In this document: positions 33,614 through 42,844 of the stretch, one piece after another
Layout: each line of letters begins with the position of its first letter
How positions within the stretch are numbered: position 1 is the first letter of the stretch
NCBI GenBank assembly: GCA_963787205.1
Contig: CAWBCD010000010.1
Location: 124,001-188,000, forward strand
DNA length: 64,000 bases
Source of the DNA: DATFNI01 sp963787205
GTDB taxonomy: Bacteria; Bacteroidota; Rhodothermia; Balneolales; DATFMH01
Direction of reading: 5' to 3'
Made by a program: the position numbers and the translations under genes
Notes under the pieces: generated by a model
Databases searched by the model: none
Told to the model about the DNA's origin: nothing
Seen by the model: only the letters and a program-made list of their open reading frames with translations

Positions 33614-36418
33614 TCAAAAAAGTTGATCGATCATCCTGGCTGTCACCGACACTTTTGGATCAAACCGGTCGCTGTTTACATACTTTTCCAGGCTGTACAG
33701 CATCTGCCGGGCAACGGGTCGATGGTCGAGGTCGTGTTGCAGATCGATGCTTGTCATTAGCAGTTTTCCTTTCCCGACTTTAGCCTCAAAGACGAGCCCG
33801 ATTTTATGGTTTTTGTTCCAGTCGTCGATCATCTGCACGGTAGGCGTCAGATTTCCCGGCATCTGGTCCATAACCATTGGCTTGGAGTGATCCACCAGAT
33901 CCCACCATTGCCAGTTTGAATAATATTGGGTTGGAAAATCAGCAAGAACCGGATTTTTCGGATTGCAAAGGATACCAAGTGTATGTGGTGCTTGTCCTTC
34001 AGTCCAGTTCGTATTCCAGAATATGCCGGAAAAGCCTGGGGGTATATTGGATTTCACAGCGCTGGTATCGGCCAGCAACAAAACCTTCCCGCCTCTATCC
34101 AGGATTCTTTTCACCCTGCTGTTCCACTCGTGAACCACGGTGATTCCGTGTAACCGGGGCATCTCGACTTTCTCAGGATAAATCCAGATATCCCAGTGGT
34201 TGGTATAATCGGTGCCTCTTATCGAAAGGGTAACCCTTAAACGGGTCGCCTTGTCAATTTTGTTCAACGGTACAGATAGGTCACCAACTTTAGTTGGTTG
34301 ACCTACAGGCAGATCTGTACCGTTGAAATTGCCCTCAGCAAAGACTGTTCCATCCGGATATTTCAGCGACCAGTGCATAACAGCATTTGTAAGATCATTT
34401 TCACCGTAGTTTGCAAACTCGGCGATTCCTTTAAATGTCTGATTGGTGGTCCAGGTAAAGGAACCGGTTCTCAGCAAAGGAACATGCGCCGACTGGAACT
34501 CATGAAATTCCTTCCCATCGACATAGGGTTTCGGATCCCAGAAAGCATCCAGAACACCTACCAGAGCGGTACCCTGACCCGGAAAATCGTGCAAACCGAG
34601 AAGCTGATATCCGCCGAAGTCCGGGGTGCGGAGTGCAGCTTCAACCTCTTCTTTATATTCAAGCACCTGCAATTTACCTGATGCCATCAAAAACTGGTGG
34701 GCCTGGTCCATCATATGGTGTTTTTGAAGAGACTTGCGAAACAGCTCGAAGTTGTACGCCCTGAGAACACCTGTATATTTTGGAATCTCCTCGAAATTGG
34801 GGTACACGCACCATTGTCCAACTTCATGACTCACATAAGGTACAGGATATTTCTTCACAAAGCTGGTGTAGTCCATGTCCGTGCTCAGCGGTTCCTTGTT
34901 GAATCGACCTTTCAATCCCTGAGCCCATAATTGTGCCCGCGCACCGTATGCATTGTCATAATCATTTTCAGGAATCAACGCATAACCGGAAGCACTGCAG
35001 TAGAGATGCCGGGGATCTTCTTTCTTCCATCTTTTAACCAGTTTTGTCAGGAATGGAACTACGTTTGGTCCGCCAAGCTCATTACCTGTCACAAACATGG
35101 TAAATGACGGGTGATTTCCGTAGGCATTGAGAATTCGGTCTGCTTCATGCGTTATAAAAGCATTCGTGGCAGAATCACTTCCACAGGTTCTTGGATCCCA
35201 GTAAGGATTGGCCACCTGCAGGTAGAAACCAAGCTGGTCGGCTGCCTCAAAAGCGGCTTCCGGCGGACACCAGGAATGGAAGCGCATGGAGTTCTGACCG
35301 TATTCCTTACAGATCTTAAAGATCCTCTTCCAGTGCGCGACATCGGTTGGCGGGTACCCGTTGATTGGAAACGGTGCGCAGTTAAGCGTACCACGGATAA
35401 ATGTGGGTTTTCCGTTGATTACAAACTGAGTTCCTTTGGTTGCAAAATCACGCATCCCAAAACTCGTGGCCGTGCTGTCCTCATAGTTTGATTCCCCACT
35501 GCCGGCCGACATTTTCGCAGACAGCCGGTACAATACCGGGTGAAACTCATCCCAAAGCTGGACATTTTCACCCATCCGGATTCGCTTGTCGACAACGATC
35601 AAGGAATCACTGCCACTGAATGATACTGATTGGGAAGCAATATCTTGAGAATGATCGGTATTGTAACTGGCAGCACTGAAATGAACCGTACCCTCCACTG
35701 CCTGTTTATCTCTGTTTACAACCTTGAGTTTGACCTCGGCCGTCTTGTTACTCACATCGGGATAGACCTGAACATCGGAAAGATACACTTTATCCCGGGC
35801 CTGCAACTGTATCTTGCCAATGATGCCATTCCAATTAGTCTGTGTCTCCTCGGTATAACCACTGGAATAAAACCCGACGTTGTACAGATAGTCGTTATCC
35901 ACACGAATCATGATCAGGTTTTTCGCACCTGGTTTTATATAATGGGTGATGTCATAAACATGCGGAACAGACAGGCTCACCTCACGCCCCACCTTTTGCC
36001 CATTCACCCAGATGATCGTGCTCCAATGGGTACGCTCCAGGTAAAGCTGAATATCTTTTCCGTTCCAGTTTTCAGGGACATACACCTTCTTTGAGTACCA
36101 TGCCGCTCCTTTGTATTTAAATAACCGGTTTAAACGCCAGGGAACCAGATCGTGTGTTTTGTATCCACGTCCGGCTTTATCGGTTGAACCCGGCAGCGTG
36201 ATGGTATCAGGTAACTTCTTGGTATACCAGTTGCCACGATCATGATTCCCTTCATCCAGCGGATCCAATTCAAATCCCCAGATTCCTTTCAGGGAAATGA
36301 TATCAGAATTTCCTTTTTCCGGAACTTCGGCTGACTGAGCCTTTACCAGACCATCTAATCCTGCTGCCAGCAGGATGATTAATGCGAATAAAGCATAGCG
36401 TATAGACTTGCCCTTCAT
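33614..36418 (-). CDS. Secreted GH2-type glycoside hydrolase with C-terminal GATase-like domain
   Basis: This is a 934-residue enzyme with a signal peptide (YALFALIILLAAGLDGLVKAQ). Domains: N-terminal jelly roll (AAWYSKKVYVPENWNGKDIQ, THWSTIIWVNGQKVG), Ig-like domain, TIM barrel with acid/base Glu447 in MFVTGNELGGPN and probable nucleophile Glu532 in VPYVSHEVGQWCVYPNF. The C-terminal ~200 residues (VHEWNSRVKRILDRGGKVLL ... ADFPTQYYSNWQWWDLVDH) resemble a class I amidotransferase/ThuA-like fold found in sugar-binding GH2 proteins. The SHEVGQW nucleophile context differs from the LacZ type, so the substrate may be another sugar (for example a uronic acid or rhamnose linkage). It lies 18 bp after the MFS porter gene, in one operon. 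Confidence 0.85.
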   Translation of the reverse strand: MKGKSIRYALFALIILLAAGLDGLVKAQSAEVPEKGNSDIISLKGIWGFELDPLDEGNHDRGNWYTKKLPDTITLPGSTDKAGRGYKTHDLVPWRLNRLFKYKGAAWYSKKVYVPENWNGKDIQLYLERTHWSTIIWVNGQKVGREVSLSVPHVYDITHYIKPGAKNLIMIRVDNDYLYNVGFYSSGYTEETQTNWNGIIGKIQLQARDKVYLSDVQVYPDVSNKTAEVKLKVVNRDKQAVEGTVHFSAASYNTDHSQDIASQSVSFSGSDSLIVVDKRIRMGENVQLWDEFHPVLYRLSAKMSAGSGESNYEDSTATSFGMRDFATKGTQFVINGKPTFIRGTLNCAPFPINGYPPTDVAHWKRIFKICKEYGQNSMRFHSWCPPEAAFEAADQLGFYLQVANPYWDPRTCGSDSATNAFITHEADRILNAYGNHPSFTMFVTGNELGGPNVVPFLTKLVKRWKKEDPRHLYCSASGYALIPENDYDNAYGARAQLWAQGLKGRFNKEPLSTDMDYTSFVKKYPVPYVSHEVGQWCVYPNFEEIPKYTGVLRAYNFELFRKSLQKHHMMDQAHQFLMASGKLQVLEYKEEVEAALRTPDFGGYQLLGLHDFPGQGTALVGVLDAFWDPKPYVDGKEFHEFQSAHVPLLRTGSFTWTTNQTFKGIAEFANYGENDLTNAVMHWSLKYPDGTVFAEGNFNGTDLPVGQPTKVGDLSVPLNKIDKATRLRVTLSIRGTDYTNHWDIWIYPEKVEMPRLHGITVVHEWNSRVKRILDRGGKVLLLADTSAVKSNIPPGFSGIFWNTNWTEGQAPHTLGILCNPKNPVLADFPTQYYSNWQWWDLVDHSKPMVMDQMPGNLTPTVQMIDDWNKNHKIGLVFEAKVGKGKLLMTSIDLQHDLDHRPVARQMLYSLEKYVNSDRFDPKVSVTARMIDQLF

Positions 36419-36436
36419 TGTATTCCCTTTGGTTTT

Positions 36437-37810
36437 TTATGATTGAATCAATTCCTCTTCCAACTCTTCAAGCGACTTCCCCTTTGTCTCCGGCACATAA
36501 CGGAAAATGAATAACCATCCGAGCAGGCAGATCGCTGCATAAAGCCAGAAAGTGTACGATTCACCGACATGCTCCTCCAGAATGGGAAAAGTGAGTGTGA
36601 GAACGAACGATGCCACCCAAAGAAAGAAAGTGGCTATCGACATGGCCTCCCCCCGGATTCGGTTGGGATAAATTTCTGAGATCAGAACCCAGACAACCGG
36701 AGCCAGTGAGGTTGCATAAAATGCGATGGTCATCAGGATGAGAATCAACACATGAATTCCGTGCAGATAATTAAAGAAGAAACACGCACCGATCAGGATG
36801 TACGTGATTACCATACCGGCCGACCCGATCAACAGCAGTTTCTTACGACCGACCTTATCGATCAACCGCATAGCTACAATGGTAAAGGTCAGGTTAACCA
36901 CTCCAATAATGATGGTTTGAAACAACGACGAATCAATCCCTATACCCGTTTTTTGAAAAATAACCGGTGCATAAAAGAAAATAACGTTAATGCCGCACCA
37001 CTGCTGGAGTACCGCCAGCAGAATACCGACGATCATCACAAACCGGAGGCTCGGATGCATAAGCTCCCTAAATGACCCTTTTTCTTCATTATTCAGGGTC
37101 TTCTTTATTTCTACACTGACTTTTTTGGCATAATCAGAGCCGGCAATTTTGGTCAGAATATCAAATGCTTCGTCATCTCTTTTCTTTTTGTAAAGCCAGC
37201 GTGGACTTTCCGGAACGAAGAAGAGAGCCCCCAGGAAGATGACTGCAGGAAAAGCTTCGGAGGCAAACATCCATCTCCAGTTATTGGGGCCAATGCCAAC
37301 CAACAGATAGTTTGTAAAATAAGCGATCAGAATACCTATCACGATAGTCAGTTGGTTGAGAGACACCAACTTGCCGCGAATATCGGCCGGAGAAACCTCG
37401 GCAATGTAGACAGGCGATAATGTTGAAGCCATGCCAACCCCCAGCCCGCCTATGAACCGGTAGATGAAAAAAGAGGTGAGCGAATTAGCCATTCCGGATC
37501 CCACGGCTGAAATCGCCAGGAAGACGGCACAAAGCACAAGCATGTTTCGGCGTCCGAACTTATCGCTGGGAGTCCCTGCAATAAACGGGCCAAATATGCA
37601 ACCAATTAAGGCACTGCTCACCGCCCAACCCAGGCTGCTGCCACTCAGGTTAAAGACCTGTTTCAGAAATGGAATGGCACCCGATATTACCGATATATCA
37701 AAACCGAACAACAGACCGCCCAGGGCAGAAATCATGGATATCGTTAAAATATATCCCATGTTGTATTGTCCGGCTTGTTTTAGAACCGGTTCGGCACTAC
37801 TGTTCATCAT
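36437..37810 (-). CDS. Sugar porter family MFS transporter
   Basis: This is a 457-residue inner-membrane protein with 12 predicted helices. Signatures of the sugar porter subfamily are all visible: GGLLFGFDISVISGAIPFLK in helix 1, DKFGRRN in the first loop, RFIGGLGVGMAS, PESPRWLYKKKRDDEA after helix 6, QQWCGINVIFFYAP in helix 7, DKVGRKKLL, and PETKGKSLEELEEEL at the end. The nearest characterised type is XylE/GlcP/AraE proton or sodium symport of a monosaccharide. It is the first gene of the operon with GH2 and DUF5107 and is transcribed away from the AraC regulator. A CRE-like palindrome lies just before its start. Confidence 0.95.
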   Translation of the reverse strand: MMNSSAEPVLKQAGQYNMGYILTISMISALGGLLFGFDISVISGAIPFLKQVFNLSGSSLGWAVSSALIGCIFGPFIAGTPSDKFGRRNMLVLCAVFLAISAVGSGMANSLTSFFIYRFIGGLGVGMASTLSPVYIAEVSPADIRGKLVSLNQLTIVIGILIAYFTNYLLVGIGPNNWRWMFASEAFPAVIFLGALFFVPESPRWLYKKKRDDEAFDILTKIAGSDYAKKVSVEIKKTLNNEEKGSFRELMHPSLRFVMIVGILLAVLQQWCGINVIFFYAPVIFQKTGIGIDSSLFQTIIIGVVNLTFTIVAMRLIDKVGRKKLLLIGSAGMVITYILIGACFFFNYLHGIHVLILILMTIAFYATSLAPVVWVLISEIYPNRIRGEAMSIATFFLWVASFVLTLTFPILEEHVGESYTFWLYAAICLLGWLFIFRYVPETKGKSLEELEEELIQS

Positions 37811-37832
37811 AAAAAAATCCCGTCATATGGTT

Positions 37833-37846
37833 TGAAAGCGCTTTTA
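37833..37846. promoter_or_regulatory. CRE/LacI-like operator before the MFS gene
   Basis: TGAAAGCGCTTTTA contains the 10-bp palindrome AAAGCGCTTT and matches the CcpA/LacI-family consensus TGNAANCGNTNNCA in all but the last positions. It lies 23 bp before the MFS start codon. It is of a different type from the TGTTATCGATAACA sites. Confidence 0.5.
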
Positions 37847-37900
37847 CCTGTAATAATAGCACAACCAATCAATTGCAGACAATCCGGATATGAAGCTGTT

Positions 37901-38031
37901 GTATCATCACCAAGTGTACCTTCTTTTTTAGTCCTTTCCGGCAACAGTACTTCAAATATGTCAGTACATAACACCACTCAGTGATGATACACAACCACGA
38001 AGAGAGATAACACGCTTTGTTTTGTTATCTC
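37901..38031. promoter_or_regulatory. Inverted repeats in the AraC-MFS divergent promoter region
   Basis: GTATCATCAC (37901-37910) and GTGATGATAC (37981-37990) form a perfect 10-bp inverted repeat 70 bp apart. Closer to the AraC start, GAGATAACA (38004-38012) and TGTTATCTC (38023-38031) form a second, perfect 9-bp inverted repeat with a 10-nt spacer. Both are candidates for regulator binding, and the inner one may also be an mRNA hairpin. Confidence 0.5.
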
Positions 38032-38063
38032 ACTGAAATATAACGGCTCACAATCTCTGATAA

Positions 38064-39065
38064 ATGGACTTTTCAAGGATAGTAATGGATTATCTTATTT
38101 TTACAAACTACTTTCTAGAAAACCAGGAACCTGCTATTCAACGAATGAAAAAATTAGATAAATACATATCTGACATTAGCCCGGAGTTAAGAAAAAGGGA
38201 GGGATTTACCGGACAAAAGATGATTGTCATCCCCAAAAGGGTCAGCACCCACATTTCAAAAACCCCATTTATAAATGCATTATTAATAACCGATATCGGA
38301 TACTATCCCAAGGCTCGTTTCCATTACCGGGAGCGGTCGTCCGGCATTGATCAGCACATACTTATTTACTGTGTCGAAGGTAAAGGATGGTATGAATTCA
38401 ACGGCCAGCGACTTGAAGTACATACGGATGATTTCTTTATTCTGCCGGATGATCACCCACATAGTTATGGTGCCGACGCCAATGATCCATGGACTATCTA
38501 CTGGGTTCATTTCAGTGGTAAAATGGCTGAAGCCCTGAATTCAAAACTGCTGCCCTTTACCCAACCTATCCACTACCCGGTAAATCACATCGATGAGCGC
38601 CTGCGGATTTTCCATGAGATGTACTCGGCTCTCGAACGTGGATACAGCTTCGAGAATATCGGCTATGCCAATAGCTGTCTCTGGCAGTTTCTTGGCTCAT
38701 TTCTGTATCCCGACGCATATAAACATAACAAGCTGGAAGAGACCCATGACCCGGTGGAAAAATCCATCATCTGGATGCAACAGCATCTCCATGAGAGCAT
38801 CGCACTGGAAGACCTGGCCCTGGAAGCAAAGTATTCGGTCTCTTACTATTCCATGCTTTTCCAAAAGAAAACCGGGTATTCTCCCATCGACTATCTGATC
38901 CATCTGAAAATGCAAAAAGCCTGCCAGTTTCTGGATCTTACCGATCTTAAGATCAAGGAAATTGCGAACAAGATCGGGTATAACGATCCCTACTACTTCT
39001 CACGCCTGTTTCACAAGATCATGGGAGTGTATCCTATGGAATACCGCAAGAAAGAAAAAGGGTGA
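38064..39065 (+). CDS. AraC family transcriptional regulator with cupin sensor domain
   Basis: This is a 333-residue regulator. The N-terminal sugar-binding cupin covers residues ~80-190 (YRERSSGIDQHILIYCVEGK, GWYEFNGQRLEV, DDFFILPDDHPHSYGAD, WTIYWVHFSG). The C-terminal ~100 residues contain two helix-turn-helix units (ALEDLALEAKYSVSYYSMLF and KEIANKIGYNDPYYFSRLFH) and the AraC ending MGVYPMEYRKK. The start at 38064 is the first ATG; MKKLDKYI at 38145 is an alternative. It is transcribed divergently from the MFS-GH2-DUF5107 operon with inverted repeats between, so it most likely controls that operon in response to the transported sugar. Confidence 0.95.
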   Translation: MDFSRIVMDYLIFTNYFLENQEPAIQRMKKLDKYISDISPELRKREGFTGQKMIVIPKRVSTHISKTPFINALLITDIGYYPKARFHYRERSSGIDQHILIYCVEGKGWYEFNGQRLEVHTDDFFILPDDHPHSYGADANDPWTIYWVHFSGKMAEALNSKLLPFTQPIHYPVNHIDERLRIFHEMYSALERGYSFENIGYANSCLWQFLGSFLYPDAYKHNKLEETHDPVEKSIIWMQQHLHESIALEDLALEAKYSVSYYSMLFQKKTGYSPIDYLIHLKMQKACQFLDLTDLKIKEIANKIGYNDPYYFSRLFHKIMGVYPMEYRKKEKG

Positions 39066-39077
39066 TCAGCAAGCGCA

Positions 39078-39112
39078 ACTTTAGACTTTAGACTTTAGAC
39101 TTTAGACTTTAG
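39078..39112. repeat. Five tandem copies of the heptamer ACTTTAG
   Basis: There are five exact copies of a 7-bp unit (period 7) just after the AraC stop codon, between convergently oriented genes. Copy number would be expected to vary between strains through slippage. Confidence 0.9.
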
Positions 39113-39252
39113 AAAAAGATGCTCATTCGCTCGTTCCGTTACTCCCTAAAGTTGCTGTTTTGGAGTCCTTGTTAAAACCTTATGCCATGCTTGTGGCCCA
39201 AGCAAAGGCGCTTGGACCAGTGGTAAAGGAGAGCTGATGCTGACAGCTTTTC

Positions 39253-42200
39253 TCATTTAATCTGAAAATTAGAAACGTCCCTGATAGGTCCCATATCCTT
39301 ATTGTAGGGTTTCAGGTAAAACTGGTACTCGTATTTATGTGATGCCGGAAGCTGATACTTTGGCAAAGCTTTCGCTCTCGGGGTCCACGTATCTGTACCC
39401 CCCACTCCCATCTGCTTGTAATCGAGATTTACTGTGATATTATCCCGGGTCGGTAATTCATCAATATGAGTTGCTTTCTCCAAATCCTCCAACGTATACG
39501 GCCAGGCACTAACACTCAGTTTTGGAGCACCGACTGCCAGCAGCCCATTTCCGTTGTTATTTGTGAACGCGACCCAACGGACTCCGCAGCGATTGCCATT
39601 TTCCTGCGGACGCACGTAATCGGTCCATAGTGTATCGACCAAACCACTATAGGTTCCAACCCCGGCACTTGTTTCCCGGTCAATATAGTTTTCCCAGGGA
39701 CCACGGCCATACCAGGTCATTGTACCATACTGTTTAGGAATGCTCATCTGCATTCCGATTTTGGGAATATCCAGTGGCACTTTTCCAATTGGTGTCAATG
39801 ACTCGTCCACTTTCACAATGCCATCACCAAAAATCGTATATACAGTTCGCCATGTCGATTGCCCGACGGGCAGGGTTCCCCTGATCGCAACCGTGACGAT
39901 ACCGTTTACAGCATTGTTTACCTTAACGTCGACAACTTTACAATTGGAAGCGGCTGTTTTCCACACATCTAATGTCCCATGCCAGCCTGCGTGATCGTTG
40001 TCGGTCGGAGCACGCCAGTAGTTGGGCTGCAGTGGCCCACTGATCAGGTCCTCGCCCTTCCATATGTAGGTGTCAAGGGACCCATCATTCTTGTTCACAC
40101 TCACTTTAAATCCATCACCGATCACGATGACCGAACCACCGGTTTGATCCACCTTCAAGGCCTGTAATCCTGTAGTCTTCATCGTGGGTGCCGGCGCAAC
40201 AGCCCAAGGCATGTGGAACTGAGCATGCGCTACTGAGAATCCCTTCCCCGCCCAGAATTGATTGTTTTTCAGATGAGCGCTAACATTCAGCCAGTATTCC
40301 CGCCCGGCGTGCAATTCCGGCATATGAATCGGGAGTTTTATGCGGGAAGATTCCCCGGGCGCTACATGCAAGGTATCTATAGTACCCGACTCGATTGTCT
40401 TACCGTCTTCGGTCAGGTTCCAATGAAAAGTAAAATCACTCAGATTCAGGAAGGAATACCGGTTATCTATCCTTAACCCATCAGGCTGTTCCGATTTATC
40501 GAAATGAATTGCCTGGTATACTTTCTTGACCTCAAAGTATCCCGGATGCGGCTTGCGGTCCGGGAAGACGATACCATTGATGTTGAAATTCGCATCATTG
40601 GGGTTATCACCATAATCTCCGCCATATGCCCAAAACCAGCGGCCCTGCTTATCCTTCTTGTACAGGCCCTGGTCGACCCAATCCCATATGTATCCACCGA
40701 TCAGATTCTTGTGACTGCGAATGACTTTCCACAGATCCACGAAGTTTCCTGTCGAATTGCCCATGGCATGAGCATACTCCGTAAGGATTATGGGTTTGGT
40801 AATGTGAGAATCAGTCGCCAGCCGTACCAGATCATCCGGTCTCGTGTATCCCGATCCATAAAAATCCGCCACGCTATTCATCTGCTGAAAATGTATGGGA
40901 CGTGTGGGATCAGTTGTACGTACATAAGCAGCCATTTGAGCAGCATTTTCCCCATGCCCGGCTTCATTCCCAAGTGACCAGATGATGACAGATGCATGAT
41001 TCTTGTCGCGCTGTACCATGCTTGTTACCCGATCCAGGCACGCTTTGGTCCACACCGGATCGCTGCCGGGCAATAAATCGCGACCAATCGATATGCCATG
41101 AGACTCCATATTGGTCTCGTCCATCACATAGATGCCATATTTGTCGAAAAGGTTATAATATCTCGGGTCATGTGGATAATGCGAGAGCCGGACCGCATTG
41201 ATGTTATCCTGCTTCATCAGCTTCACATCTTTGAGTATCCACTTGTAATCCAATGCCCTGCCGTGAAGCGGGTCATGATCATGATAGTTAACACCAGTCA
41301 GTGTCACCGGACGGCCGTTGACATACAGCATGGCATCCCTGACTGCAATCGTCCGGAACCCGGTATTCGTTCGGACGGCTTCCAGCACCTTACCATCCGG
41401 GTTTTTCAATGTTATAACGACTGTATACAAATTCGGCGTTTCGGCAGTCCATTTCCGGGGATTCTTTACGGTTGTTTGCAGCTCGGCTACGCCATCTGTC
41501 CCTGCCGGCAAATCAGTGACCGTCTTCCCCGTTAAGATGGGTTTATCGCCGATCATCTTTCCATGTTGGTCATATAACCAGGCCTCAACTTCAGCAGGAG
41601 GAAGGTGGCTGTCTGTTGCATTTCGGACGTTTACCGTGATGTTGAGAAGACCATCTTCGTACCTGTCGTCGAGGGTCGAACGCACGAAGAAATCCTGTAT
41701 ATGTTCTTTGGGCGTGCTGAATAAATAGACGCTGCGAAAAATCCCGCTAAAGCGCCACATATCCTGATCCTCCAGGTAAGAACCGTCGGACCAGCGAAAC
41801 ACTTCAACGGCCAGCAGGTTATTCCCTTTTCTGAGATATGGCGTCAGGTTGAATTCGGCCGGTGTCATGCTGCCTTCGCTATATCCGACTTTTCTGCCGT
41901 TTACCCATATGTAAAAAGCACTCTTTACCCCACCAAAATGAATAAAAACTTCACGTCCATCCCAGTTGTCCGGGACTGTGAATGTGGTTCGGTACGATCC
42001 TACAGGATCATAATCCTGCGGAATCAGCGGTGGATGAAGTTTGCGATAATCGGGTTGAAACGGATACCTGAAATTCAGATAAATGGGCCTGCCGAATCCT
42101 TCCAGTTGCCAATCGCCGGGAACCGATATCCTGGTCCATTTGCTATCATTAAAATGTTCTCTGTAAAACTCTTTGGGACGACTTGCCGGATTCTTCGACC

Positions 42201-42444
42201 ATTGAAACTTCCACCTTCCATCCAGCGACTTGTAATAGGGGGAATGGAAAGCAGTAATGTCACTATCTGCCAGCGCCGACCCGCCATCAGGATACGGAAT
42301 AAAGAGCGCGTGTACCGGTTCTTTGTTGATCCCGATGACTTCCGGATTCTCCCAATCGGGTAATGTTCCGTATTGTGCCCGTACCAATACCGGACAGGCT
42401 ATCAAAATGAATACAGCAATAGAACGCAGAGCTGATTTTAGCAT
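39253..42444 (-). CDS. GH2 beta-galactosidase, LacZ-like, secreted (paralogue C)
   Basis: This third LacZ-like enzyme has 1063 residues and a signal peptide (SIAVFILIACPVLVRAQ). It has the same domain order as A and B but has diverged throughout (roughly two thirds identical by eye) and shows no near-identical block. Acid/base Glu494 is in IIWSLGNEAGHGENA; nucleophile Glu556 lies in ILTEYAHAMGNSTGN, with Thr in place of the Cys of A and B. Small-chain motifs YWRAPTDNDHAGW and RWVAFTNNNGNGLLAVG are present. It lies at the end of the SusCD locus on the same strand, after a decayed gene, so it probably serves the glycan imported by that SusCD pair. Confidence 0.94.
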   Translation of the reverse strand: MLKSALRSIAVFILIACPVLVRAQYGTLPDWENPEVIGINKEPVHALFIPYPDGGSALADSDITAFHSPYYKSLDGRWKFQWSKNPASRPKEFYREHFNDSKWTRISVPGDWQLEGFGRPIYLNFRYPFQPDYRKLHPPLIPQDYDPVGSYRTTFTVPDNWDGREVFIHFGGVKSAFYIWVNGRKVGYSEGSMTPAEFNLTPYLRKGNNLLAVEVFRWSDGSYLEDQDMWRFSGIFRSVYLFSTPKEHIQDFFVRSTLDDRYEDGLLNITVNVRNATDSHLPPAEVEAWLYDQHGKMIGDKPILTGKTVTDLPAGTDGVAELQTTVKNPRKWTAETPNLYTVVITLKNPDGKVLEAVRTNTGFRTIAVRDAMLYVNGRPVTLTGVNYHDHDPLHGRALDYKWILKDVKLMKQDNINAVRLSHYPHDPRYYNLFDKYGIYVMDETNMESHGISIGRDLLPGSDPVWTKACLDRVTSMVQRDKNHASVIIWSLGNEAGHGENAAQMAAYVRTTDPTRPIHFQQMNSVADFYGSGYTRPDDLVRLATDSHITKPIILTEYAHAMGNSTGNFVDLWKVIRSHKNLIGGYIWDWVDQGLYKKDKQGRWFWAYGGDYGDNPNDANFNINGIVFPDRKPHPGYFEVKKVYQAIHFDKSEQPDGLRIDNRYSFLNLSDFTFHWNLTEDGKTIESGTIDTLHVAPGESSRIKLPIHMPELHAGREYWLNVSAHLKNNQFWAGKGFSVAHAQFHMPWAVAPAPTMKTTGLQALKVDQTGGSVIVIGDGFKVSVNKNDGSLDTYIWKGEDLISGPLQPNYWRAPTDNDHAGWHGTLDVWKTAASNCKVVDVKVNNAVNGIVTVAIRGTLPVGQSTWRTVYTIFGDGIVKVDESLTPIGKVPLDIPKIGMQMSIPKQYGTMTWYGRGPWENYIDRETSAGVGTYSGLVDTLWTDYVRPQENGNRCGVRWVAFTNNNGNGLLAVGAPKLSVSAWPYTLEDLEKATHIDELPTRDNITVNLDYKQMGVGGTDTWTPRAKALPKYQLPASHKYEYQFYLKPYNKDMGPIRDVSNFQIK

Positions 42445-42619
42445 AACTTCCCCTGTTTAATGAATTTAAAATATTTTTCCACACCAAAACTGAAACTTAA
42501 AAAAAGGTGCTCAATCAAATTTAACTGGACAACAAACTGAAAGCTGACGGCCGATCACCGATAGCTCTTTCTTCTGAATGGCATCTGAAAGCTGGAAACG
42601 TCCCTGAGAAGTCTCATTG
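42445..42619. other. Short intergenic stretch before beta-galactosidase C
   Basis: This 175-bp segment precedes the GH2 start on the minus strand. It presumably holds its promoter if it is not read through from upstream. No palindrome of the operator types found elsewhere is seen. Confidence 0.4.
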
Positions 42620-42812
42620 TTATTTGTTTAGATATCCCTGCAATAACGGATCGTATTGGGATACCGGTTCTGTACGGTTATTGGCTATCCATTCTGACAA
42701 GATTTGTACGACATCGGGATGTTAGTTGGAAAGATCATGACGCTCTGCCATCTTCCATGCCAATGTATGTTGACAGTTACCTGGAAGTTTAACACTTCGG
42801 ATCGGACATGGT
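42620..42812 (-). pseudogene. C-terminal remnant, sulfatase-like
   Basis: The minus strand reads LAWKMAERHDLSN, a TAA, then HPDVVQILSEWIANNRTEPV followed by SQYDPLLQGYLNK and a stop at 42620-42622. A segment xDLSNxHPDVVxxLxxWI near the C-terminus is characteristic of type I sulfatases (arylsulfatase family). Only about 60 codons survive, with an internal stop, so the gene is decayed. Its position between the CRTAC1-type protein and GH2 beta-galactosidase C would fit a PUL for a sulfated galactan, but the assignment rests on this short motif. Confidence 0.5.
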
Positions 42813-42844
42813 ATCATCCATTAATACGGATTAAAATCATAAAC

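Noticed and set aside
39078..39112. CRISPR-like array
   Set aside because: The unit is only 7 bp with no spacers; it is a simple tandem repeat. No cas gene or other array was seen.
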